Assembly: GCA_052108535.1 (NCBI GenBank)
Contig: JBQDZM010000015.1
Coordinates: forward strand, 1-64,000
DNA length: 64,000 nt
Reading direction: 5' to 3'
Source of the DNA: Galactobacter sp052108535
GTDB lineage: Bacteria; Actinomycetota; Actinomycetes; Actinomycetales; Micrococcaceae
Positions 1 through 8,847 of the stretch are shown piece by piece. Both the position numbers and the translations under genes were made by a program. Below the pieces are notes generated by a model that was given only the letters and a program-made list of their open reading frames with translations, made no database searches and was not told the DNA's origin. Position 1 is the stretch's first letter, and the number at the start of each line of letters is the position of its first letter.

Positions 1-806
1 AACGGGACGTCGGCCGTAGGCGCGGTGATGCGTTCCCGCACGGTGATGCCGACGCTGGAAGCCACCCAGCCGTCGTCGTCCACTACGAGCGCGGGTCCCG
101 AGCGCAGAACGTGCGCCGAGGAACGGCGCAGCCGTTCCAGCGAGGCATGGTGACGCTGGCGCAGCATGGCCTCCGCGAGCGTGGCACTGGAACGTACCAG
201 CGCGGAGAGGGCGGGGTGCAGCGTGAGCGCCGGACCGGAGACGTCCACGACGCCGAGCAGCTTCCCCGTGCGGGGATCGTGGATCGGCGCGGCGCTGCAG
301 TACCAGGGGTGCTGCTCCAGCTCGAAGTGTTCCCCAGCGAAGAGTTCCACGGGCGCGGCCTCCGCCAGAGCTGTCCCGATCGCGTTGGTCCCGACGCGTT
401 CCTCGGTCCACTCCGCACCCTCCGCGAAGCCGAGGCGGTCTGCGGTCATCCGCACGCGGGAGGAGCCCTCCCGCCAGAGGATTTGGCCGTCGGCGTCGGT
501 GAGGACCACGATGTAATTGGCGGCATCCGCTGACGCCGTGAGCACCCCGCGGAGGTCGTCGACCACATGCCGCAACGGCGAAGCCGCGCGTAATTGCTCC
601 ACGCGATCCGTCCCCAAAGGGTCGCGCAGGTTGCGGCCGGAGGAATCCAGGCCAAGGTGGAGCACGCGTTGCCACGAACGGGCCACGAGTTCCCTGGGGC
701 GTTCTGGCAGGGGCGAGCCGGCCAGGGCCGCATGGTGCATGCGACGCGTGGCCTTGACCCGTTCGTCCAGCGGCGCAAACGCAGGGGAGGGCAAGGGTGC
801 CGTCAT
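1..806 (-). CDS. GAF-domain transcriptional activator, AcoR-like, 3' end outside window
   Basis: The reading frame opens at the ATG at 806, preceded by a strong AGGAGGT, and stays open to the left edge (268 codons seen). The start reads MTAPLPSPAFAPLDERVKAT. The middle (about residues 80-230) looks like a GAF sensory domain, with motifs such as GTNAIGTALAE and FEQ/FELEQHPWYCSAAPIHDP-type sequence typical of AcoR/GAF activators of acetoin, alcohol and ketone degradation operons. The expected Fis-type helix-turn-helix would lie beyond the window. It is divergent from the flavin monooxygenase at 967, so it is probably that gene's activator (inference). No central sigma-54 AAA domain can be judged because the gene is cut. 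Confidence 0.85.
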   Translation of the reverse strand, partial: MTAPLPSPAFAPLDERVKATRRMHHAALAGSPLPERPRELVARSWQRVLHLGLDSSGRNLRDPLGTDRVEQLRAASPLRHVVDDLRGVLTASADAANYIVVLTDADGQILWREGSSRVRMTADRLGFAEGAEWTEERVGTNAIGTALAEAAPVELFAGEHFELEQHPWYCSAAPIHDPRTGKLLGVVDVSGPALTLHPALSALVRSSATLAEAMLRQRHHASLERLRRSSAHVLRSGPALVVDDDGWVASSVGITVRERITAPTADVP

Positions 807-837
807 CGGTACCTCCTGCCGTGAGGGTAGAGGCAAA

Positions 838-853
838 TGCAACACGCTGCAAC
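838..853. promoter_or_regulatory. Direct repeat TGCAAC with one-turn spacing in the divergent promoter region
   Basis: TGCAAC occurs at 838-843 and again at 848-853, exactly 10 bp apart and therefore on the same DNA face, between the GAF regulator and the monooxygenase. It is a candidate site for the regulator. The assignment rests only on position and spacing. Confidence 0.35.
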
Positions 854-966
854 GCTTCTGTCCTGGTCGGCCCTGAGATTCACTGATGTGACGCACACCA
901 CACCTGCGGCGGGTTCGGGTGGATTCCGAATCCGCACTGCAATGACGCAACGCAAGGAGCAACCTC

Positions 967-2811
967 ATGACCTCGACTACCGACGTCCCGGCAACGGCTG
1001 ACCAGAGCGGGTCCCCCAACGCTGACGCTCTGGCCCGCGAGTGGCTGGGCCGATTCGAATCCGCACTCAGTGCCCGCGACCTCGACGCGGCCTCAGCCTG
1101 CTTCCAGGCCGAATCCTTCTGGCGGGATCTCGTGGCCTTCACCTGGAACCTCACCACCGTGGAGAACCCGGACGGCGTCGCCGACCTTCTGAAGGTCAAC
1201 GTGGAGCGAGTCTCCCCCCACGATTTGGAACTGGAGGAGCCGGCCGAACTCGCCGATGGTGTGCTCACTGCATGGTTCACGTTCGCCACGGCAGAGGGCA
1301 AGGGGCGGGGACTGGCCCGGTTGCGGGAGGAGGACGGGGTCTTCAAGGCTTGGACCCTGCTCACCTCGCTGCAGGAACTGGCTGGCTACGAGGAACCCCG
1401 AGGCGTCCGTCGTATCAAGGGTGCTCAGCACGGCGCCAACCCTGATCGCGTGACGTGGTCCGAGCAGCGGGAGCAGGAGGCCCAGGCGCTCGGCCGCACG
1501 GAACAGCCCTATGTCCTGGTGATCGGTGGCGGCCAGGGCGGAATCGCGCTTGGCGCTCGGCTGCGCCAGATGGGCGTCCCGGCCCTCGTGATCGACAAGT
1601 ACGACCGCCCCGGCGACCAGTGGCGTGGTCGCTACAAGTCCCTGGCCCTGCATGACCCGGTCTGGTACGACCACCTGCCCTACATCAAGTTCCCCGACAA
1701 CTGGCCGGTGTTTGCGCCGAAGGACAAGATCGCCGACTGGCTCGAGTTCTACACCCGCGTCATGGAGGTGCCGTACTGGTCCAGGACCGAGGCCCTCAAT
1801 GCCGCCTATGACGAGGCCACCAAGGAATGGACGGTGGAGGTCAACAAGGACGGCGAGAAGCTGACCTTGCACCCCAAGCAACTCGTTTTCGCGACTGGCA
1901 TGTCTGGAAAGCCAAATGTGCCGCAGTACTCCGGCCACGACGTCTTCAAGGGTGAACAGCAGCATTCCAGCCAGCACCCGGGGCCAGACGCCTATCGCGG
2001 CAAAAAGGTCGTGGTGATTGGGTCCAACAACTCCGCCTTCGACATCTGTGGGGCCCTGTGGGAGAACGGCGCGGACGTCACCATGGTCCAGCGCTCCTCC
2101 ACCCACATCGTCAAGAGCGATTCCCTCATGGACATCGGCCTCGGCGACCTCTATTCGGAGCGCGCGCTCGCCGCCGGTGTCACCACGGAGAAGGCCGACC
2201 TGATCTTCGCCTCGTTGCCGTACAAGATCATGCACCAGTTCCAGATCCCGCTCTATCAGCAGATGGCCGAGCGCGATAAGGACTTCTACGACCGCCTGGA
2301 GAAGGCCGGGTTCTGGCACGACTGGGGTGCGGACGGTTCCGGGCTCTTCCTGAAATACCTGCGGCGTGGCTCCGGCTACTACATCGACGTGGGTGCGGCC
2401 GAGCTGGTGGCGGACGGCGAGGTGAAGCTGGCGCACGGTCAGGTTGACCATCTCACCGAGGACGCCGTGGTGCTTGAGGATGGCACCACGCTGCCGGCGG
2501 ACCTGGTGGTCTATGCCACCGGCTACGGGTCCATGAACGGTTGGGTCGCCGACATCGTCTCACCCGAGGTGGCGGACACCGTCGGCAAGGTCTGGGGGCT
2601 CGGGTCGGAGACGCCCAAGGACCCGGGACCGTGGGAGGGGGAGCAACGGAACATGTGGAAGCCCACGCAGCAGGAGGGGTTGTGGTTCCACGGCGGCAAC
2701 CTGCATCAGTCGCGGCACTACTCGCTGTATCTGGCGCTGCAGCTCGAGGCGCGCTACGAGGGGGTGCCCACCCCGGTGTACAAGTTGGCGCCGGTGTTCC
2801 ACACGCACTGA
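967..2811 (+). CDS. NTF2-like domain fused to FAD/NAD(P)-dependent monooxygenase
   Basis: A 614-residue protein, starting at ATG 967 behind AAGGAG. Residues 20-145 resemble an NTF2/SnoaL-like domain. The rest is a flavin-containing monooxygenase fold. The FAD Rossmann motif VIGGGQGGIALGARL lies near residue 184, the NADPH-binding motif VVVIGSNNSAFDICG near residue 348, and the late motif VVYATGYGSMNGWV near residue 515. Enzymes of this shape oxidise small ketones, aldehydes or heteroatom compounds with NADPH and O2; the substrate cannot be read from sequence. The divergent GAF activator suggests induction by a small carbonyl compound. It ends 23 bp before a perfect hairpin. Confidence 0.85.
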   Translation: MTSTTDVPATADQSGSPNADALAREWLGRFESALSARDLDAASACFQAESFWRDLVAFTWNLTTVENPDGVADLLKVNVERVSPHDLELEEPAELADGVLTAWFTFATAEGKGRGLARLREEDGVFKAWTLLTSLQELAGYEEPRGVRRIKGAQHGANPDRVTWSEQREQEAQALGRTEQPYVLVIGGGQGGIALGARLRQMGVPALVIDKYDRPGDQWRGRYKSLALHDPVWYDHLPYIKFPDNWPVFAPKDKIADWLEFYTRVMEVPYWSRTEALNAAYDEATKEWTVEVNKDGEKLTLHPKQLVFATGMSGKPNVPQYSGHDVFKGEQQHSSQHPGPDAYRGKKVVVIGSNNSAFDICGALWENGADVTMVQRSSTHIVKSDSLMDIGLGDLYSERALAAGVTTEKADLIFASLPYKIMHQFQIPLYQQMAERDKDFYDRLEKAGFWHDWGADGSGLFLKYLRRGSGYYIDVGAAELVADGEVKLAHGQVDHLTEDAVVLEDGTTLPADLVVYATGYGSMNGWVADIVSPEVADTVGKVWGLGSETPKDPGPWEGEQRNMWKPTQQEGLWFHGGNLHQSRHYSLYLALQLEARYEGVPTPVYKLAPVFHTH

Positions 2812-2834
2812 GCGGCTCTTGCCCAGGCACTCGT

Positions 2835-2865
2835 CACCGCCGCATGGAATCTCCATGCGGCGGTG
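2835..2865. terminator. Perfect 14-bp hairpin, terminator-like
   Basis: Positions 2835-2848 pair perfectly with 2852-2865 around a 3-base loop, directly after the monooxygenase stop. There is no T-run. It could serve both strands, since a TetR remnant ends at 2932 on the other strand. Confidence 0.7.
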
Positions 2866-2886
2866 GCGGGTGTCTGGGCATGCATG

Positions 2887-2897
2887 TGCCCGACGGC
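2887..2897 (+). repeat. Iterated word TGCCCGACGGC, intergenic copy
   Basis: Exact 11-mer between the monooxygenase terminator and the TetR remnant, followed by GCG. Confidence 0.6.
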
Positions 2898-2931
2898 GCG
2901 TGCCCGCACCGTGGTGTGTGTGGGTTGCACT

Positions 2932-3300
2932 CTACGCGGGCAGGTAGCGGCGGACCGTCGCGGCGACGTCGTCCGCGATCACCTGCCGTGGCAGATCGGC
3001 GATCGGAGACAGATGCAGGATGTAGCGCGCGATGCCGAGGCCGAGCAGATGAGCGCCGAGCAGTTGGATCGGAGGTTGCCCGTGGGGTGGGAGAGCGCTG
3101 TGGGGTGGGGCAGCCAGGTCCGACTTGTGCTCGGTGGTTGTGGCATCGGGCGAAACCTGGGAGAGGAGGCGCTGCATGATGGGGAGCAGGCGGTTCTGCA
3201 GGGCGGTCTCCAGGTGTTGCCGGTTCTCGGGAGCCTCCATGGCGGAACGGATGAGGGCTATGAATGTGGAGGCCGTTGGTTCGGTCTCCCACAGGCGCAG
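2932..3300 (-). pseudogene. TetR-family regulator, C-terminal half only
   Basis: Reading leftward from about 3300 the frame gives LRLWETEPTASTFIALIRSA, then a regulatory domain ending LLGLGIARYILHLSPIADLP and a stop at 2932. This is the usual C-terminal signature of actinobacterial TetR proteins. The helix-turn-helix N-terminus is missing: at about 3300 the sequence changes to the sense strand of a membrane-protein gene on the opposite strand. Only about 120 residues remain. See the adjacent permease remnant: both genes lost their 5' halves at the same point, so one deletion explains both. Confidence 0.8.
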
Positions 3301-4134
3301 GTCGTCAAGCAGTTGGAGTCCCGGGACAAGGACCTCTTCGACATCACCACCTACTCGTCGGTGGACCAGGCCAAGCAGGCCATCGAGAAACGCGAGATCA
3401 CCGGCGCCTTCGTGGTCGGAGAGGACGGGGCCAAACAGATGCTGACCGCCTCGGCCGGCAACGCCCAGGTGACGCAGCTGCTCACGCAGATGGCCAACGG
3501 TATGTCCGCCCAGGGTGAGGCGCAGGCGGCCGAGGTGAAGGTGACCGACGTGGTCGCCAACGCGAATGCTGCGCTCGGGATGGTGACCGTCCTCCCGATT
3601 CTCATCGGTGGTGTGGCCGGATCCGCGATCGCCACGTTCGCCGTGAAGAAGCGCTATATGCGTTTCGCGACGCTCGGTGTCGCAGCGGTAGTCATGGGCC
3701 TACTCGGCTCCCTGATTATGGGTACCTGGTTCGGGCTGCTGGAGGGCAACTACTGGGTGGATGCCGCGGCCATCGCGCTGGGCATGCTGTCCATCGCCGC
3801 GTGCATCACCGGCCTGGCCTCGCTGCTTGGGGTCGCAGGTATCGGTCTGGGCGTTGTGGTCTTCATGCTCTTCGGTAATCCATGGGGCGGCTCCATGATG
3901 ACCACCGAGTTCCTGGCCACCCCGTGGGGGACCATTGGGGCGCACATGCCCAACGGCACCGTGCTGAACCTGCTGAAGAACTTGAGCTTCTTCCCCGACG
4001 CCGCCACCGGCGGGCAGTGGCTGACGCTGGCGATCTGGGCCGTGGCCGGCCTGCTGATCCTGTGGCTGGGGTCCGTGCTTAACCACGGCAAGCTGGGTCG
4101 CAAGAAGGCCGCTGTGGCGGCCGTGACCGCCTAA
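3301..4134 (+). pseudogene. ABC-2/YhgE-type membrane protein, N-terminus deleted
   Basis: From about 3301 the plus strand encodes a periplasmic-type stretch (VVKQLESRDKDLFDITTYSS, then AKQAIEKREITGAFVV) followed by about five membrane segments (for example MVTVLPILIGGVAGSAIATF and VAAVVMGLLGSLIMGTWFGL). This matches the C-terminal part of ABC-2/YhgE-like permeases, including the FGNPWGG turn before the last segments. The N-terminal membrane anchor is absent and no start codon with a ribosome site lies at the junction. A longer open frame from 2863 exists only because it reads through the antisense of the TetR remnant. It ends 2 bp before the convergent UPF0114 gene. Confidence 0.75.
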
Positions 4135-4136
4135 CG

Positions 4137-4838
4137 TCAGTGAGTCTCCACTGACTCCTTGCGTCCGCGCTTCTTCTTGCCGCCGGACTGAGGCTCGCCG
4201 TGGTGGGACTTGTTGTCGATCCACTGCAGGGCCACCGCGGAGACGATGAAGGCCATGTGGATGATGACCTGGGCCATGACGCCCTCCCAGGTATAGGCGG
4301 AGTCCTCGCTGCCGATGTTGCCCGCCTTGATGAAGGTGGCCAGCAAGTGGATCGACGAGATCGAGATGATGCTGATGGCCAGTTTCACCTTCAGCACGTT
4401 CGCGTTGACGTGGTGCAGCCAGTCGGGCTCATCCGGGTGGTCGTTCACACCGAGTTTGGACACGAAGATCTGGTACCCGCCCATGACCACCATGATCAGC
4501 AGGTTCGCGATCATGACCACGTCGATCAGCCCCAGGACGGAGAGCATGATCGAGTTCTCGTCCAGGTGGTCAATGTTGTGGAACACGTCGGTGACCAGAT
4601 GCCACAGATCCACCAGGAACACGATCACGTAGATGACCTGCGCGATGATCAACCCGATGTACAGGGGTGCCTGCAGCCAGCGGCTGGAGAAGATGAAGGC
4701 CCCGAGCGTGCGGGAGACCCCGGACCGGCGGTAGTTGGAGAAGTCGTAGTTGCCGTCAGGTGTCACATGAGGGGTACGGCGGGGTTCCAACAGGGGTGCA
4801 TCGGGTGGGGTGGGGTCCGTGGAAGGGCGGTGGTCCAC
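4137..4838 (-). CDS. UPF0114 family membrane protein (YqhA-like)
   Basis: A 233-residue protein starting at GTG 4838, seven bases after AAAGGA; the frame is open much further upstream but without family similarity. The core, from NYDFSNYRRSG onward, matches UPF0114/YqhA. It has membrane segments such as APLYIGLIIAQVIYVIVFLV, VLGLIDVVMIANLLIMVVMG and a late AQVIIHMAFIVSAVALQWID, with the conserved stretch SKLGVNDHPDEPDWLHHVN. The tail is rich in Lys/Arg. Function in the family is poorly known (inner membrane). Confidence 0.85.
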   Translation of the reverse strand: MDHRPSTDPTPPDAPLLEPRRTPHVTPDGNYDFSNYRRSGVSRTLGAFIFSSRWLQAPLYIGLIIAQVIYVIVFLVDLWHLVTDVFHNIDHLDENSIMLSVLGLIDVVMIANLLIMVVMGGYQIFVSKLGVNDHPDEPDWLHHVNANVLKVKLAISIISISSIHLLATFIKAGNIGSEDSAYTWEGVMAQVIIHMAFIVSAVALQWIDNKSHHGEPQSGGKKKRGRKESVETH

Positions 4839-5009
4839 GTGGGGGTCCTTTCGAACGAGCTGGTCGGGGCCCGGGCAAGCGACAGACAAGCCGAGCGTAC
4901 CCATTTTGCCAGTCCGGTCTGACTGTTGCCTTGAGAACGCGGATGCGGCAGCGTGTTCTGGTGGTGGGAACGTTCCGGTTCCCCATGGGGGCAGACGCGG
5001 AAGGACTCG

Positions 5010-6803
5010 ATGAGCAGCGGAGACGTCCTGGGTAGATCCTGGTTGACGCGTTGGTTGCCCGTTCTGTTCCAGGCGCCCCAGACGCAGCGCAGGTCGAAGC
5101 CGATCAAGGCCGAGGGCGCCTCGGCGCAACGCTTCACGGTGCGCGTCATCCTGGGAGCGCCGCGTTACACCGTGCCCGGTGGTGTCCTCGTGTCGGTGAA
5201 CATGGTCTGCAGGGCCCTCATCCCGGTGATCATCGGTGTAGTCCTTGACCGGGCGGTCAGCACCGGGGACGGGGGCCAGTTGCTGACCTGGTTGGCGGTC
5301 CTCGCGGCCGACTTCCTGGTGCTGACGCTGTGTTACCGGCTGGGGTCCCGGATGGGATATTTCGGGATGCAGCAGGTTCAGCATCGCTTGCGCACCACGC
5401 TTACCTCCGCCCTACTGGATCCTCGCGGCACCGGTCACGGTCATTCAGACGGGCAGGCGCTGACCATCGCGACCACGGACGTTTTCCGGCTCGCGGCCAC
5501 CATGCAGATCGGGATTTATCCGTTGGGGCAGGCGGCCTCACTGGTGTTCTGCGCTGTGGCCTTGGCGCTGATCTCCTGGCCGCTCGGCCTGGCCGTGGTG
5601 ATCGGCGCGGTCGTGTTGATCGGGTCCATGTTCTTGCCGGGGTCGCCCCTGCAGCGGCGCACGGTGACGCAGCAACGCAGGGTGGCCGAATCCGTGGGAC
5701 GCGCCTCGGATCTGCTCTCCGGTTACCGCGTGATCAAGGGCCTGAAGGCGGAGGAGGAGTCAGCGCGACGCTATGCGTCCTCCTCCCGCGATGCTCTCGA
5801 CGCGACGCTGAGCGCCAAGTCGGCCCAAGGCGTCTATGTGGGATCCATGAATGCCATTGTCGCGGTGTTCACTGCGGCCCTGACGGTGGTGGCTGGGCTT
5901 CTGGCCGTGAACGGTTCCATCAGTGTGGGCGGGCTCGTCGCCGCCGTTGGTCTGATCGAGTTCGTGGTGGGTCCGCTGACCGCGCTCCCTACGCACGTGG
6001 GCGCGGTCTGGGCCTCCGGGGTGGCCTCTGCCCGACGAGTGCTCTCGGTGCTCAACGCGCCCGTCACCGGGGGTGAGCGGCCGGGCGAGCAGCCCGGCGA
6101 GCAGCCGGACGGCGCACGGCCACGGGCCGTCGGGCAGGTTGTGGGGCAGGCCGTCGAGCAGGGGACGGCGCCCTCGGCAGGGCTGAGCGCCCACCTTCCG
6201 GGGATCGACCTGACCGTCCATCCGGGCGAATGCGTTGGCGTCGACATGGGGCAGCTGAGCGCCGCACGCCTGGTCCGGGCGCTCTCTGCCGCTACCCTGC
6301 CCGTCACTGCCCTGCCCGACGACGCGGCGCCCGACGCGGCGCACGTGACACTCGACGGCCGGGACCCGGAGGAGTGGGGGGTCGAGGAGTGGCGGCGTCG
6401 GGTTTTGGTGGCCCTGCACAGGGCCGAGCTCTTCGACGGAACCATCGGGCAGAACGTTGAATTGGCCGACTCGGAGCGGCACGACAGTGGGCGCGTGCGC
6501 GCCGCGATGACCGCGGCAGTCTGTGGCGACCTGCTGGATGCTGCGGGTGCGGGACTCGGGACCGCAGTGGGGGAGGGCGGCACTCGGCTCTCGGGCGGGC
6601 AGCGGCAACGTGTCGCGTTGGCCCGCGCCTATGCTGCAGACCCCGAAATCCTGGTGCTGCACGAACCCACCAGTGCGGTGGATGCCGCGACCGAGGCCAA
6701 GATCGCAGGGCGGCTCCGGGCGGCTCGCGCGGGGCGGACCACGCTGGTCGTGACGTCCTCTGCGGCGCTGCTGGCCGTGTGCGATCGGGTGGTGAGCGCA
6801 TGA
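5010..6803 (+). CDS. ABC exporter half-transporter with degenerate ATP-binding motifs (partner A)
   Basis: A 597-residue protein starting at ATG 5010 behind GAAGGA. An N-terminal six-helix exporter domain is followed by a nucleotide-binding domain. The ABC signature LSGGQRQRVALARA (about residue 527) is intact. Walker A is lost: near residue 406 it reads GECVGVDMGQLSAARLV. The Walker B aspartate is His (LVLHEPTSAVD), the Q-loop Gln is replaced (VALHRAELF), and the switch His is missing (LVVTSSAALL). These are the exact elements kept in the next gene, so the two form a heterodimer with one working site. The domain linker (about 355-395) is rich in Gly/Glu/Gln and carries an iterated 11-mer. 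It overlaps the next gene by ATGA. Substrate unknown. Confidence 0.88.
   Translation: MSSGDVLGRSWLTRWLPVLFQAPQTQRRSKPIKAEGASAQRFTVRVILGAPRYTVPGGVLVSVNMVCRALIPVIIGVVLDRAVSTGDGGQLLTWLAVLAADFLVLTLCYRLGSRMGYFGMQQVQHRLRTTLTSALLDPRGTGHGHSDGQALTIATTDVFRLAATMQIGIYPLGQAASLVFCAVALALISWPLGLAVVIGAVVLIGSMFLPGSPLQRRTVTQQRRVAESVGRASDLLSGYRVIKGLKAEEESARRYASSSRDALDATLSAKSAQGVYVGSMNAIVAVFTAALTVVAGLLAVNGSISVGGLVAAVGLIEFVVGPLTALPTHVGAVWASGVASARRVLSVLNAPVTGGERPGEQPGEQPDGARPRAVGQVVGQAVEQGTAPSAGLSAHLPGIDLTVHPGECVGVDMGQLSAARLVRALSAATLPVTALPDDAAPDAAHVTLDGRDPEEWGVEEWRRRVLVALHRAELFDGTIGQNVELADSERHDSGRVRAAMTAAVCGDLLDAAGAGLGTAVGEGGTRLSGGQRQRVALARAYAADPEILVLHEPTSAVDAATEAKIAGRLRAARAGRTTLVVTSSAALLAVCDRVVSA
6126..6136 (-). 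repeat. Iterated word TGCCCGACGGC in ABC linker
   Basis: Exact 11-mer on the minus strand; on the coding strand it is read as RAVGQV, in the low-complexity hinge between membrane and ATPase domains of the first ABC gene. A looser copy, TGCCCGACGACG, follows at 6313. Confidence 0.6.
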
Positions 6804-8560
6804 ACGCGCTGCCCATCGCGACCGGGCGCCAAACGCTGAGGGTGTCGTGGGCGCTGCTGCGCAGGCACCCGTGGCAGCTGATCTGCACGGTGGCCATCAT
6901 GCTGCTCGGCGCCGTGCTCGGTCTGGTGACGCCCTGGGCGTTGGGCACGCTCGTGGATCTGGTGGCGGAGGAGAAGGCTGCTGCCGGACACGTCTGGGCG
7001 CTCGGCGGAGCGGTGTTCGGTGCGGCACTTCTGGCTGCCGTCACCACTGGGTTGGGCGTGGTGCTGGTGTCCCGTCTCTTCGAGACGGCGTTGGCGGGGC
7101 TTCGCGAGGACTTCCTCACCAGCGCGCTCGCCCTGCCGCAGACCCGCGTGGAGGAGGCCGGGACCGGGGACCTACTCTCTCGTAACGGGGACGATATCGC
7201 CACGGTGTCCGGCGCCATCCCTCGCATCCTCCCCGCCATCACCACGGCCGTCTTCGCGCTGGTGGTGACCCTGGCCGGGCTGGCCGTGGTGGATTGGCGT
7301 CCGGCCGTCGCCGTGCTGGTGACGGTACCCATCTACCTGGTGGCCATGCGCTGGTACCTGCGCACCGCCCCACGCGTCTACGCCGCGGAACGCGAGGCCG
7401 TGGCCGTGCGCGCACACCACGTCCTGGCGTCCCTGCGTGGACTCGATACCGTCCTGGCCTATCGGCTCTCCGACGCGCACGGGCAGCGGATCGCTGCGGC
7501 CTCCTGGAACGTGGTCAAGCAGTCCATGCGTGCACGCACCGTCCAGGTCATGTTCTCCACCCGGCTGAATGTGGCTGAGTGGTTGGGGTTGAACGTGCTC
7601 TTGGTCGTGGCCTTCTGGCTCGTGGGTTCGGACGCCATGAGTCTTGGCGCCACCACCACCGCGGTATTGCTGCTGATGCGGGTCTTCGCCCCGCTCACCG
7701 AGATGCTCTTTGTGCTCGACGACGCGCAGCTGGCCGCCGCGTCCCTGTCCAGGGTCGTGGGGGTTGCCTCGGTGGGGCGCGGGGACGCCCGGTCCGGAGG
7801 ACCGGGGCACGCGGCGTCGGATGCCGGGCACGCGCCGTCGGGCACAGATGGTGGAGCGGCTCTGGAACGCGTGGACTTCTCCTACACCGGGACTAAGGTG
7901 CTGCATTCGGTGACCCTGAACCTGGCGCCCGGCGAACATGTGGCATTGGTGGGGACGTCTGGCGCGGGGAAGTCCACGTTGGCGGCGTTGCTGGCCGGAA
8001 TCCACGTCCCTGCCGCCGGCGAGATCGTGAGGCCCTGCGACACCGTGCTGCTGTCGCAGGAGACCCATGTTTTCGCCGCGAGCCTGCGGGAGAACCTGAC
8101 GCTGGCGCGGCCGCTGGCCACTGACAACGAGGTGACCGACGCGTTGCGTACGGTGCTGGCGCTGGGGGAGGGCGGTTCGGGCCTGGTGGAGTCCCTACCG
8201 CAGGGCCTGGACACGCAGCTGGGGTTGGGCGGGCACGTGCTCGGCGCGTCGCAGGAGCAACAGCTGGCGTTGGCCAGAGTCGTGTTGGCGGATCCGGACC
8301 TGGTGATCCTCGACGAGGCCACGGCGGAAGCGGATTCTGCGGACGGGGACCTGCTGGAGCGGGCGGCGGAGGCCGCGATGCAGGGACGGACGGCCCTGGT
8401 CGTGGCGCACCGGCTCAGCCAAGCCAGGCGCTGTGACCGCATCGCGGTGATGGAGGGCGGGCGCATTGTGGAGTCCGGGGAACACGAGGTACTGGTCGCT
8501 GAGGGTGGGGACTATGCGCTGTTGTGGTCGGCCTTCGACCGAGATGGAGCGCAAGGGTAG
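6800..8560 (+). CDS. ABC exporter half-transporter with intact ATP-binding but degenerate signature (partner B)
   Basis: A 586-residue protein whose ATG at 6800 overlaps the stop of the previous gene. Exporter membrane domain, then ATPase with an intact Walker A (GTSGAGKSTLAALLAG, about residue 384), Q-loop (LLSQETHVF), Walker B (LVILDEATAEADSADG, about residue 501) and switch His (VVAHRLSQ). The ABC signature is destroyed: LGASQEQQLALAR stands where LSGGQ is expected (about residue 480). This complements partner A, whose only intact motif is LSGGQ, as in asymmetric heterodimeric exporters. A linker of Gly/His/Ala/Asp (about residues 333-350) carries the iterated word. vapB follows after 23 bp. 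Confidence 0.9.
   Translation: MNALPIATGRQTLRVSWALLRRHPWQLICTVAIMLLGAVLGLVTPWALGTLVDLVAEEKAAAGHVWALGGAVFGAALLAAVTTGLGVVLVSRLFETALAGLREDFLTSALALPQTRVEEAGTGDLLSRNGDDIATVSGAIPRILPAITTAVFALVVTLAGLAVVDWRPAVAVLVTVPIYLVAMRWYLRTAPRVYAAEREAVAVRAHHVLASLRGLDTVLAYRLSDAHGQRIAAASWNVVKQSMRARTVQVMFSTRLNVAEWLGLNVLLVVAFWLVGSDAMSLGATTTAVLLLMRVFAPLTEMLFVLDDAQLAAASLSRVVGVASVGRGDARSGGPGHAASDAGHAPSGTDGGAALERVDFSYTGTKVLHSVTLNLAPGEHVALVGTSGAGKSTLAALLAGIHVPAAGEIVRPCDTVLLSQETHVFAASLRENLTLARPLATDNEVTDALRTVLALGEGGSGLVESLPQGLDTQLGLGGHVLGASQEQQLALARVVLADPDLVILDEATAEADSADGDLLERAAEAAMQGRTALVVAHRLSQARRCDRIAVMEGGRIVESGEHEVLVAEGGDYALLWSAFDRDGAQG
7834..7844 (-). repeat. Iterated word TGCCCGACGGC in second ABC linker
   Basis: Exact 11-mer, read as APSGT in the hinge before the ATPase domain; a decayed copy (GGCGTCGGATGCCGGGCA) lies immediately upstream at 7813-7830, so this linker looks built from two copies. 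Confidence 0.6.
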
Positions 8561-8583
8561 AATCCGCCGCAGGAGGGTAGAAA

Positions 8584-8847
8584 ATGAGCCTGAACATCAA
8601 GAATGAGCGCACGCACGCGCTGGTGCGGGAGCTGGCTGAACGTACTGGGCAGTCTCAGACGAGTGCCGTTGAGTCTGCGGTTCAGCGGATGCTTGACCAG
8701 TTGAACACGGAGGACGAAGCTGTCCGGGCCGGGCGCCACGAGGAGATCCAGGAGGTGCTGGCTCGATTACATGCGCTTCCGGACGCGGGGCCTTCCTTCC
8801 GCGAAATCATGGATGAAATGTACGACGACGATGGGGTGCCGCGGTGA
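8584..8847 (+). CDS. vapB: VapB-type antitoxin
   Basis: 87 residues, ATG 8584 behind GGAGGG. The first 45 residues (MSLNIKNERTHALVRELAER) are a ribbon-helix-helix-like DNA-binding domain of the Rv0623/PSK type. The C-terminal tail is acidic and would occupy the toxin groove. The stop overlaps the GTG start of the toxin. As in the family, it likely represses its own operon, with the possibility of readthrough from the ABC genes 23 bp upstream. Confidence 0.85.
   Translation: MSLNIKNERTHALVRELAERTGQSQTSAVESAVQRMLDQLNTEDEAVRAGRHEEIQEVLARLHALPDAGPSFREIMDEMYDDDGVPR

Noticed and set aside
1093..2451. 452-codon minus-strand frame
   Set aside because: Antisense shadow of the flavin monooxygenase; high GC at third positions opens it.
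2863..4134. 423-codon plus-strand open frame
   Set aside because: Its first third is the antisense of a TetR remnant; only the part from about 3301 resembles a real protein.
4839..5384. N-terminal extension of the UPF0114 gene
   Set aside because: It overlaps the ABC gene on the other strand, has no family match, and a well-placed ribosome site precedes GTG 4838.
6022..6032. TGCCCGACGAG at the end of the first ABC membrane domain
   Set aside because: Falls in conserved coding sequence (SARRV) and matches only nine bases.
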